From JAJXWB01 sp046349215 (GTDB taxonomy: Bacteria > Pseudomonadota > Alphaproteobacteria > Rhizobiales > Beijerinckiaceae): a stretch of 64,000 bases of DNA. Shown one piece after another: positions 57,659 through 64,000 of this stretch. Numbering within the stretch: position 1 is the stretch's first letter; each line of letters starts with the position of its first letter. Under the pieces are notes generated by a model. It was not told the DNA's origin. It worked only from the letters and a program-made list of their open reading frames with translations, and ran no database searches. Made by a program: the position numbers and the translations under genes. The DNA lies in NCBI GenBank assembly GCA_046349215.1, contig JAXMCV010000005.1:248001-312000 (forward strand). The letters run 5' to 3'.

Positions 57659-59176
57659 CTAGCGGCCGTCCGGCGTGCTGATGCCGAAGAACTTGTTCCT
57701 GACCTGGTCGAAATGCAGCGTCGGGTCATAGAGTTGCGCCGTCAGGCTGAGCTGGTCGGCGTTGAGCCGGCCCATGGCCGCAAGCACGTTGTAGGAAGCG
57801 ACGACCCGGTCGCGCTGCGCGGTGACGAGATTGACGCGCGCGTTCAGCAGCGTCTGCTGCGCGGTCAAGACATCGTAGGTCGTGCGCTGGCCGACCTTGG
57901 CTTCCTCACGGATGCCGTTGAGCGCGATCTCGGCGGCCGCGACGTTGGCCTGGCCGGAAATCAATTGGGCCTTGGCCGTTTCGAGTTGTCCCCAGGCGGT
58001 GACCACCTGCGCGCGGATCGTGTCGCGCTGGACGTCGACCTGCAGACGCGACTGGCCGAGCTGTTCCTTGGCCTGTCGAATCGAGGCGTATTCCGCGCCG
58101 CCCTGGTAGATCGGCACGTTGAGCTGCCCTGTCACCGAGGCGACGAAATTCTTGGCGCCGGTGACGTTGTTGACGTCGAGGCCGCGCTGGATGTTTCCGT
58201 TCACGGAAAGCGTCGGATAGAGCTGCGCCTCGGCGATCTTCACCTGAGCGGTCGCGACGTCGACGTTGTGCAAAGCCTGGGCGATCAGCGGGTGTTCGAC
58301 CTGCGAGACCTCGACCGCGTCGCCCATCTTCTTGGGCAGCAGCGGTTCCACGCTCTTGGCGGGTGAAAGGTTCTTCGGTTCGACGCCGATGTACTGCCGA
58401 TAGGATGCGATCGACGCCTGCAGCGTGGATTGCGCGGAGAAGAAATCCGTGCGCGCCTGCGCCAGGCTCGCCTCGGCTTGGGCGACGTCGGTCCGGGTCA
58501 CTTCGCCGACCTGGAATCGATCGCGCGTCTGCCGCAACTGCTCCTCGAGCACGCTTATGTTGTTCTTGCGCAGGCTGAGGATCGCCGTGTCGCGCAGCAC
58601 GTTCATGTAGGACGTCGCGCCGTTCAACAGCACCGAACTCTCAGTGGTGCGCATCTGTTCGCGCGCCGCGAACGTCTGGGATTCAGCCTGCCGGACGCTG
58701 TTGAGCGTGCGGAAGCCGTCGAACAGGGTCTCTGTCGCCGTGATGCCGTAATTGCGCGGGTTGGCGTGATATTGCGTGCCGTACACCAGCGTCGCCGATC
58801 CGATGGTCTGGATATTCGACGCCACGAGAGGATTACGGGTGAGCGGCGTGGCGGGCGTCGGAGCGCCGCGTGTGTACATATAGGCCGCGCCGAGGTTTCC
58901 CGTGGCGTTTACCTTCGGCAACCAGCCAGCCTTCTGCTTCGGAATGTTCTCGTCGACGCCGCGAACGTTGGCGCGCTGCGCATTGATGTCTGGCGAGTTG
59001 ACGTAAGCGCGGGCCAGAGCGCCCGACATCGTCTCGGCGCGCACGGAGGCCGAGAGCGCAAGCGCGATAACGCAGACGCCAGCGCCGAGCGCATACGCAC
59101 TCACGCTACGTCCGGAGGATACGCCCCCGACGGGGCCGCCGGATCGCCCGGCGTTCCCCGATTCGCATTCACGCAT
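57659..59176 (-). CDS. tolC: TolC-family outer membrane efflux protein
   Basis: 505 residues. Signal peptide (~25-46, VIALALSASVRA), then two repeats of the outer-membrane efflux fold (ETMSGALARAYVNSPDINAQ; MYGTQY region; the second at ~260 onward). KPQKAGWLPKVNATGNLG and GQRTTYDVLTAQQTLLNARV are typical of the TolC helical barrel. It would be the channel for efflux pumps or type I secretion. Start uncertain, as a shorter signal is possible. Confidence 0.9.
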   Translation of the reverse strand: MRECESGNAGRSGGPVGGVSSGRSVSAYALGAGVCVIALALSASVRAETMSGALARAYVNSPDINAQRANVRGVDENIPKQKAGWLPKVNATGNLGAAYMYTRGAPTPATPLTRNPLVASNIQTIGSATLVYGTQYHANPRNYGITATETLFDGFRTLNSVRQAESQTFAAREQMRTTESSVLLNGATSYMNVLRDTAILSLRKNNISVLEEQLRQTRDRFQVGEVTRTDVAQAEASLAQARTDFFSAQSTLQASIASYRQYIGVEPKNLSPAKSVEPLLPKKMGDAVEVSQVEHPLIAQALHNVDVATAQVKIAEAQLYPTLSVNGNIQRGLDVNNVTGAKNFVASVTGQLNVPIYQGGAEYASIRQAKEQLGQSRLQVDVQRDTIRAQVVTAWGQLETAKAQLISGQANVAAAEIALNGIREEAKVGQRTTYDVLTAQQTLLNARVNLVTAQRDRVVASYNVLAAMGRLNADQLSLTAQLYDPTLHFDQVRNKFFGISTPDGR

Positions 59177-59366
59177 CGCTCACCCCTGCGCCGCATCGCG
59201 GCGAAAACACTTTATGTTCGCGGCCTGTCGCAACCGGCCTCGTTGGAAAGCAGTTTATCGGCCAGAAAAGCGGGATTGCACCCCTCCCCGGTAAGATTCT
59301 GCCTGAACGCTGCAAAAAAGAGACACTTACGCACGGTAATGGACACGGCCGCCGCAGCGGCCCGCG

Positions 59367-60062
59367 TCAGAACGCGAAGCCCGCTTCACGCGCGAACTCC
59401 GGCAACGCCTTGCCGGCGGCCTCGAACAGGTCGCGACGCGAGGAATTCGAGCCGTCGCGCCGCCAGAGCACGACACGGGCGGTTCCGGCGGCGCCGGGTT
59501 CGAGAGTCAGCAGGCGGCCGGCCGGGGAAAGGTCCGAAAGCAGCTTTTCAAGCCCCTCCGCCGCGACGCCCTCGACGAATATGACGTCGAACGGGCCCTT
59601 GCCGGCCAACCCGCCCCGCAGGGGGCCGACAGCGGCCTCCGCATTCGCGAGGCCGAGCGCGGCGAAGTTCGCCGCCGCCGCAGCGGACAGGGCCGCATCC
59701 GATTCGAGCGCATAGACCTTGCGGGCGAGGCCGGCGACGAGCGCCGCGGCATAACCTGTTGCGCCCCCCACATCGAGGACGACGTCGTCCGGCCGGATTT
59801 CCGCGGCCTGGATCATGCGGGCGAGAACGAGCGGCAGGAGCATGGCCCGCGAACCGCCGGCGGCGAGCGGATGACGCAGTTCGACGTCGGAATAGGCCAG
59901 ATGTTCGGCGCCGGCGGGCGCAAAGCTTTCGCGCGGCACGTCCAGGAACCGGGCGAGCGCCGCCTGGTCGGTCACCCCGAACGGACGAATCTGGCAATCG
60001 ACCACGGTGCGCCGCAGGACGGCGGAATCGATGCTGGCGGCGGCGGACGTCTGAAGCTGCAT
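59367..60062 (-). CDS. Protein-L-isoaspartate O-methyltransferase-like protein
   Basis: 231 residues. SAM-binding motif LDVGGATGYAAALVAGLARK with acidic end VYALESD; upstream sequence (RTVVDCQIRPFGVTDQAALA, PRESFAPAGAEHLAYSDVEL) matches alphaproteobacterial Pcm-like proteins. The pcm catalytic motif is altered compared with E. coli Pcm, so the substrate may differ. Gene order pcm-tolC-popZ is conserved in alphaproteobacteria. Divergent from the PheC-like gene. Confidence 0.82.
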   Translation of the reverse strand: MQLQTSAAASIDSAVLRRTVVDCQIRPFGVTDQAALARFLDVPRESFAPAGAEHLAYSDVELRHPLAAGGSRAMLLPLVLARMIQAAEIRPDDVVLDVGGATGYAAALVAGLARKVYALESDAALSAAAAANFAALGLANAEAAVGPLRGGLAGKGPFDVIFVEGVAAEGLEKLLSDLSPAGRLLTLEPGAAGTARVVLWRRDGSNSSRRDLFEAAGKALPEFAREAGFAF

Positions 60063-60184
60063 GGAACGCTCCGGCAGGACGCGAAAAGCGGGATCGCAAG
60101 CGCTTATAGGAGGGTCGCTTTCCCCTGTCCACGCGACCTTCTTTGCGGCGACAAATTGGCGCGGTACACCTTCCCACCCCGGGG

Positions 60185-60997
60185 ATGCCGTCGATGCGAA
60201 GCCGCCATTTTCTCGCCTGCCTGACCCTTCTGACCGCGCTTTGGATCGCCGCGCCGGCGGCGGCGCCGGCGCGAGGCCAGACCGTCGCGCCGGCGCTTCT
60301 GGACCAGATCGTCGAGCGCGGCGTGCTGCGGGTCGGCACGACAGGCGACTACAAGCCCTTCACATATCTGGATGCGGCGACCGGCCGATTCGAGGGGCTC
60401 GACATCGAACAGGCGCAGGGCCTCGCCAACGCGCTCGGCGTGAAGCTCGAAATCGTCCAGACGAGCTGGCCGCAACTCGCCGCCGACTTTTCGGCGGGCA
60501 GGTTCGACATGGCGATCGGCGGCGTCTCGATCACGCTCGACCGTGCGAAAAAGGGCTATTTCTCTATACCTTATCTGCGGGAGGGGAAGACGCCGATCGC
60601 GCGATGCGCCGACAAGGACAAGTACGCGAACATCTCCGACATCGACCGGCCGGACGTGCGCGTGGTGGTCAATCCCGGCGGCACCAACGAACGATTCGCG
60701 CGCGCCAACCTCAAGAGCGCGCCGGTCCGCGTCTTTCCCGACAATCGCGCCATCTTCGAGGAGATCGCCGAAGGCCGCGCCGACGTGATGATGACGGACG
60801 CCTCGGAGACGCGCTACCAGTCGAAGCTGCACCCCGGCGTATTGTGCGCCATCCATCCCGACAAGCCTTTCGACTTCGCGGAAAAGGCGGTCTGGATGCA
60901 GCGCGACGCCGCGCTCAAGGGCTTCGTCGACACATATCTGCGCCTGTCGCTGGAGAGCGGGCAGTTCCGCGCGCTGGCGGCGAAGTGGATGGAATAG
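60185..60997 (+). CDS. PheC-like periplasmic cyclohexadienyl dehydratase / solute-binding protein
   Basis: 270 residues if ATG 60185 is used (60194 is an alternative). Signal peptide MPSMRSRHFLACLTLLTALW. Mature part: LRVGTTGDYKPFTYLDAATG, VNPGGTNERFARANLKSA and DADVMMTDASETRYQSKLHP, highly characteristic of the PheC cyclohexadienyl dehydratase group, which has the fold of amino acid binding proteins. It would convert prephenate or arogenate to phenylpyruvate or phenylalanine in the periplasm. No transporter genes adjoin, which favours an enzyme. Not proved. Confidence 0.7.
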   Translation: MPSMRSRHFLACLTLLTALWIAAPAAAPARGQTVAPALLDQIVERGVLRVGTTGDYKPFTYLDAATGRFEGLDIEQAQGLANALGVKLEIVQTSWPQLAADFSAGRFDMAIGGVSITLDRAKKGYFSIPYLREGKTPIARCADKDKYANISDIDRPDVRVVVNPGGTNERFARANLKSAPVRVFPDNRAIFEEIAEGRADVMMTDASETRYQSKLHPGVLCAIHPDKPFDFAEKAVWMQRDAALKGFVDTYLRLSLESGQFRALAAKWME

Positions 60998-61022
60998 TTT
61001 TCCAATTTCCGAGGGAGGGAAC

Positions 61023-61592
61023 ATGGCCGAGCACGGCACGCGCGAACATCTCGAACACGCCGAACACGCCGAACATGCGGCGCATATGGGCGATCCGTTT
61101 ATCACGAAGGTTTCTGTGACCATCGCCTTCCTGGCGGTGATCGCCGCGACGATCGGTTCGCTCGAGACGATCGAGACGGCCGGCGTCACGGTGGCCAAGA
61201 GCGAGGCCGTGCTCGCGCAGAACAAGGCGACCGACGCCTGGAACTTCTACCAGGCGCGCAGCATCAAGGGGAACATGTACGAGATCGCCTCGACCGCCAA
61301 TCCGGACAAGGCGGCGACCTTCGATGCGCAGGCGAAGAAAAACCGCGCCGAGCAGGACGACATCAAGCGGCGCGCGGAAGAGTTCGAGAAGAAGTCGGAG
61401 GCGGCGCTTCATCGCAGCGAAGGCCACGAGCATCGCCACCACATCCTGACGATCGCCGTCACGCTTCTGCAGGTGTCGATCGCGGTGGCGACGCTCGCGA
61501 TCATTTCGCGCGGACTGCGATGGCCGTGGTACGGCTCGATGGCGCTGGGCGCAGCTGGCGTTGCGATCGCCGCGTATTCTTACATCCACTGA
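61023..61592 (+). CDS. DUF4337 family membrane protein
   Basis: 189 residues. An extraordinary His/Glu-rich N-terminus (EHLEHAEHAEHAAH) encoded by tandem codons, then a membrane helix (VSVTIAFLAVIAATIGSLE), a long charged helical segment (DIKRRAEEFEKKSEAAL) and two C-terminal helices. Start MAEHGTREHLEH has GGAGGGAAC upstream. The middle coiled region and the two ends match DUF4337. Function unknown. The His-rich tail may bind metal. Confidence 0.82.
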   Translation: MAEHGTREHLEHAEHAEHAAHMGDPFITKVSVTIAFLAVIAATIGSLETIETAGVTVAKSEAVLAQNKATDAWNFYQARSIKGNMYEIASTANPDKAATFDAQAKKNRAEQDDIKRRAEEFEKKSEAALHRSEGHEHRHHILTIAVTLLQVSIAVATLAIISRGLRWPWYGSMALGAAGVAIAAYSYIH

Positions 61593-61598
61593 GAAAGG

Positions 61599-61698
61599 CC
61601 GCGCCGGACAGGTGCGGCTGCACTGAAAAACAATACCGCCCCGGACAGGCCGGGGCGGCTGCATCCACTGAGCAAACCGCCCCGGACCGGCCGGGGCG
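61599..61698. terminator. Three consecutive GC-rich stem-loops after DUF4337
   Basis: Hairpin A around 61599-61619 (GCCGC/GCGGC). Hairpin B 61636-61658: CCGCCCCGG, 5-base loop, CCGGGGCGG. Hairpin C 61677-61698: same CCGCCCCGG arm with CCGGGGCG. The gene's end CATCCACTGAG is copied before hairpin C, showing that B and C arose by duplication. B is followed by CTGCAT and C by CTTCATG, with no long T-run. They may act as a terminator for both convergent genes. Confidence 0.65.
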
Positions 61699-61722
61699 CT
61701 TCATGCGAGGAAAACCGGGCGC

Positions 61723-62187
61723 CTACTGGCCGGCGGCCTTCATCCGCGTGTTGCACTCGCTCCAATATTTCGGCCACTTCAATGTCGGGTCGGCCTTTTG
61801 CAGCTCTGCTTTCTTGGCCTTCCACTCGGCGCCGCACGCCTTGATCCGCGCGTTTTCGGCGGCGCGACCACCGGCGGCGGGCTTTGCAGCCGCGGCCGGT
61901 GCGGCGGCGGGAGCGGGAGCGGTCGCCGCAGGCGCGGGCTTCAGGGGATTGGCCGGCGCGGTCGCCGGGGCCGCGGGCGCGGCGGCCGCCGGCTGGGCCG
62001 AAACGCGCGTGCGGCATTCGGCGAGATATTGATTCCAGCTCTTGCCGGCGAGCTGGTTGGCGGCCTTGGCGGCCTGATATTGCTTTCCGCATTCGGTCAT
62101 GACGTTGGCCTGCGCATTGGCGGCGCCCGCGAAGGCAAGGCTTGCAAAGGCGGCGATCAGCGTCGGCGCGACGAAACGAACGGACAT
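61723..62187 (-). CDS. Exported alanine/proline-rich protein with duplicated Cys motif
   Basis: 154 residues. Signal peptide 1-25 (TLIAAFASLAFAGAANA). Two similar short domains, TECGKQYQAAKAANQLAGKS with ECR and KACGAEWKAKKAELQKADPT with ECNTRMK, flank a ~50-residue Ala/Pro linker. Each has two Cys and a helix-rich pattern like PsiF-type or CHCH-like motifs. Function unknown. Convergent with DUF4337. Confidence 0.7.
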   Translation of the reverse strand: MSVRFVAPTLIAAFASLAFAGAANAQANVMTECGKQYQAAKAANQLAGKSWNQYLAECRTRVSAQPAAAAPAAPATAPANPLKPAPAATAPAPAAAPAAAAKPAAGGRAAENARIKACGAEWKAKKAELQKADPTLKWPKYWSECNTRMKAAGQ

Positions 62188-62310
62188 GAGAATCCTCCCT
62201 GCGGACGCTGCGCAATATGCAGCGCGGCGCCAAGCCTCTTGCCAAATGCGTCCCCGGTCAATGAGAACGGCGACATTGAAACGGTTCGGCCATGAATGCG
62301 GCCTGAACGC

Positions 62311-62340
62311 AAAACCCCGCGCCGGGGCGCGGGGTTTTTT
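62311..62340. terminator. Strong bidirectional intrinsic terminator
   Basis: AAAACCCCGCGC (62311-62322), 4-base loop, GCGCGGGGTTTT (62327-62338), then two more T. A 12-bp GC-rich stem flanked by A and T runs on each side is active in both directions. It lies between the BTLCP gene end (62356) and the upstream start of the 61723-62187 gene. Confidence 0.85.
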
Positions 62341-62355
62341 CGGCGTCGGGCGCGT

Positions 62356-62976
62356 TCAGCGCGAAACGTAGGCCGGCGCGGAGGTCGGCGGTCCGATCTG
62401 CACCCAGGTGTTCGGGTCGCCCTGGCTCTGGCGCTTCACGAAGCGGTAGCCGCTCTGCTTCCAGCCCTTCACCTCGTCGTTCATGTTGTCGAGCACGTAG
62501 TCGCCGTGGTCGGTCTTGACCATGAGCACGGCGTGGCCGTCGTTGTTGTGGTCCTTGACCACGGTCATCAGGAGCGCCTGGATCGGGAAACCCTGCTCGG
62601 CGAGCAGCTTGCGCTTGAGCAGCGCGTAATCCTCGCAATCGCCCTTGCCGTCGGTGGGATAATCCCACTGGTCGATGACGCCCCAATGTTCCATGTCGCT
62701 GACGGATTCGACGTTCTTGTTCACCCACTTGTTGATGCGCTCGATTTCCTTGAGCGCCTTCGGGGTCAGTTCGATGTCGCGCGGCATGGTGCGCGGGCCA
62801 TCGCATTCGCCGCGATAGCGCTGGCAGAAATCGATCCAGCCGTAGGGCACGCTGGTCTGCTCGCCGACCGGCGCCCAACCCACGCGATCGGGGCCGGCTG
62901 CGCTGGGATTGGCGGCGAACACGGCGCCCGCCACCAGTCCGGCTCCGCAAATGGCTTTGGCGAATTTCAGGAACAT
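62356..62976 (-). CDS. Bacterial transglutaminase-like cysteine peptidase (BTLCP)
   Basis: 206 residues. Signal peptide MFLKFAKAICGAGLVAGAVF. The DUF920/BTLCP core has the catalytic triad: Cys in GKGDCEDYALLK, His in NNDGHAVLMV and Asp in DYVLDNMND. Family members often occur near LapG-like systems that cleave adhesins, or as lone periplasmic peptidases; no LapD gene adjoins. Start chosen at the first Met giving a good signal peptide. Followed by a strong terminator. Confidence 0.85.
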   Translation of the reverse strand: MFLKFAKAICGAGLVAGAVFAANPSAAGPDRVGWAPVGEQTSVPYGWIDFCQRYRGECDGPRTMPRDIELTPKALKEIERINKWVNKNVESVSDMEHWGVIDQWDYPTDGKGDCEDYALLKRKLLAEQGFPIQALLMTVVKDHNNDGHAVLMVKTDHGDYVLDNMNDEVKGWKQSGYRFVKRQSQGDPNTWVQIGPPTSAPAYVSR

Positions 62977-63375
62977 GTCGGTCCTCGTTGTCGGGACCGA
63001 GATTGCCCTCCTCGCGTCGAGATCGATTGAAGCGAAACGCGCGCTTTTTACGCGAATGCGTTCAGAATTTCGATTGACGGCCGTAAACATAACGAGGCCT
63101 GAACGCTGACGGTTACCGACGCGCAAACAGGGCTGGAGGCCAGCATTTCCGCCGGATTCCGGAGGCTCCGCATTTACCCGCGCGGCAAGGCTCGGGCGCA
63201 AATGCGGCGGCCGCGCGGCCAAGGGTTAACGCGACGGGGGCCGAAAGAGTTAAAATCGGCCGTTCCGGTCCGTAAACGCCGATTTCGGCGCGCCGGACGT
63301 GGCGGACTTGCAACACTCGCCCGGCGGTACGATCTCTTGACGCGCGGGGCGCGCCTCGCCGCCGTGGAGACAGGA
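62977..63375. other. Intergenic region between divergent BTLCP and EcsC genes
   Basis: 399 bp. It contains TTGACG sequences (about 63075 and 63337) that could be -35 elements, and several GTTAAC/TTAAAA stretches, but no spaced -10 match I would defend and no TTAA-N7-TTAA CtrA box. No supportable gene or hairpin. Confidence 0.4.
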
Positions 63376-64000
63376 ATGAGCGACGACCAGACATCGTCCC
63401 CGATGACGCCCGCCGACCAGGCGGCGCTCGCCCGCGCCGTCGAGGCGCTGGAACGCACGAGCTTCGCCTCGCGCGTCACCGGCCTGCTCGGCCGGCAGAT
63501 CGAGATGGCGGGCGCGCTGATCCCGGCGAAGATTTCTTCGGCCGTCTCGAAGGGCGCCGGAGCGGCGCTGAAGGCGGCGCTGCATGTGGCCCTCACCTCG
63601 CTGCGCAAACCGCGCCAGCGCGACAGCCGCGCCTTCCATCGTGTGCTTTCGGCCGCTTCCGGCGCGGCCGGAGGGGCGTTCGGCCTCGCCAGCCTGCCGG
63701 TCGAACTGCCGGTCTCCACGACGATCATGCTGCGCTCGATCGCCGATATCGCGCGCGCCGAGGGCGAAGACCTGACGAAGCCCGAGACGACGCTCGCCTG
63801 CCTCCAGGTCTTTGCGCTGGGCGGCCATTCCCCCGGCGCCGACGTGATGGACGGCGGCTATTTCGCTATCCGCGGCCTGCTGGCCAAATCCGTGTCGGAA
63901 GCGGCCGCCTATGTCGCCCAAAAGGGCGTCGTCGACGAGGCGGCGCCCGTGCTGGTGCGCCTCATGGGCCAGATCGCAGGCCGGTTCGGCGTCGTGGTGT
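63376..64000 (+). CDS. EcsC-family protein, truncated by window end
   Basis: The ATG at 63376 follows CAGGA and opens a frame that is still open at 64000 (208 residues visible). Features: LARAVEALERTSFASRVTGL, then the glycine-rich GAAGGAFGLASLPVELPVST and TIMLRSIADIARAEGEDLTK, the conserved EcsC core. The role is unknown; EcsC is named for a gene next to an ABC transporter in Bacillus. C-terminus lies outside the window. Confidence 0.85.
   Translation, partial: MSDDQTSSPMTPADQAALARAVEALERTSFASRVTGLLGRQIEMAGALIPAKISSAVSKGAGAALKAALHVALTSLRKPRQRDSRAFHRVLSAASGAAGGAFGLASLPVELPVSTTIMLRSIADIARAEGEDLTKPETTLACLQVFALGGHSPGADVMDGGYFAIRGLLAKSVSEAAAYVAQKGVVDEAAPVLVRLMGQIAGRFGVVV

Noticed and set aside
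1..64000. CRISPR arrays
   Set aside because: No regularly spaced repeat series was found. The repeats seen are palindromic pairs, integrase-type sites or tandem codons.

Overview
The window is high-GC chromosomal DNA of an alphaproteobacterium, most likely order Hyphomicrobiales (Rhizobiales). The evidence is the gene content and its grouping: a pyruvate dehydrogenase operon whose E1-beta subunit carries a lipoyl domain and has a DUF5076 gene between E1-beta and E2, a PopZ-like polarity protein next to TolC and a Pcm-like methyltransferase, an NDUFS4-type complex I accessory subunit, an aapJQM amino-acid transporter, a transglutaminase-like cysteine peptidase, an HWE-type histidine kinase, and a TTAA-N7-TTAA CtrA-type box. 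I cannot name the genus.

Layout. 1-9 kb: housekeeping and stress genes (start of der, a YfgM-like protein, an MFS permease, an unusual NRAMP-like transporter, an ArsC-like reductase, a Phd/VapC toxin-antitoxin module with a lone VapB beside it, guaA, an Aat-like transferase, an RsmB-like RNA methyltransferase). 9-13 kb: an envelope-type cluster (UDP-galactopyranose-mutase-like flavoprotein, GtrA protein, large polytopic membrane protein). 13-26 kb: transport and metabolism (aapJQM without its ATPase, metC-like lyase, PAP2 phosphatase, livH-livMG-livF with fused livM/livG, nitroreductase, small membrane and exported proteins, ackA with a decayed pta remnant). 26.7-29.3 kb: a sensor histidine kinase and an exported protein.

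29.39-44.76 kb: a 15.4 kb integrated element in the 3' end of tRNA-Arg(UCU). It is bounded by a 15-bp direct repeat (29394-29408 and 44748-44762) that begins exactly at the tRNA CCA end. It encodes a P4-type integrase with repeated candidate arm sites, a run of small phage/satellite-type genes chained by 4-bp stop/start overlaps, a 1022-residue protein that joins a TOPRIM-like region to a helicase with an XPD/DinG-like four-cysteine insert, and a left arm of short orphan genes including two paralogous zinc ribbons. No capsid, portal, terminase or conjugation genes are visible, so it looks like a satellite-like or cryptic replicating integrative element. This is the most novel part of the window.

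44.9-64 kb: back to core chromosome. It holds the NDUFS4-like subunit, tRNA-Pro(UGG), a DUF192 protein, a double cold-shock-domain protein, Sir2, a family III CoA-transferase, and a leftward block ftsB/divIC - pdhA - pdhB - DUF5076 - pdhC - lpd - glsB - lipA in which the PDH complex, its E3 and the lipoate synthase needed to lipoylate it lie together. Then come popZ, tolC, a pcm-like gene, a PheC-like periplasmic protein, a DUF4337 protein, a BTLCP peptidase and the start of an EcsC-family gene. Identifications rest on motif and family recognition only; no database search was possible.
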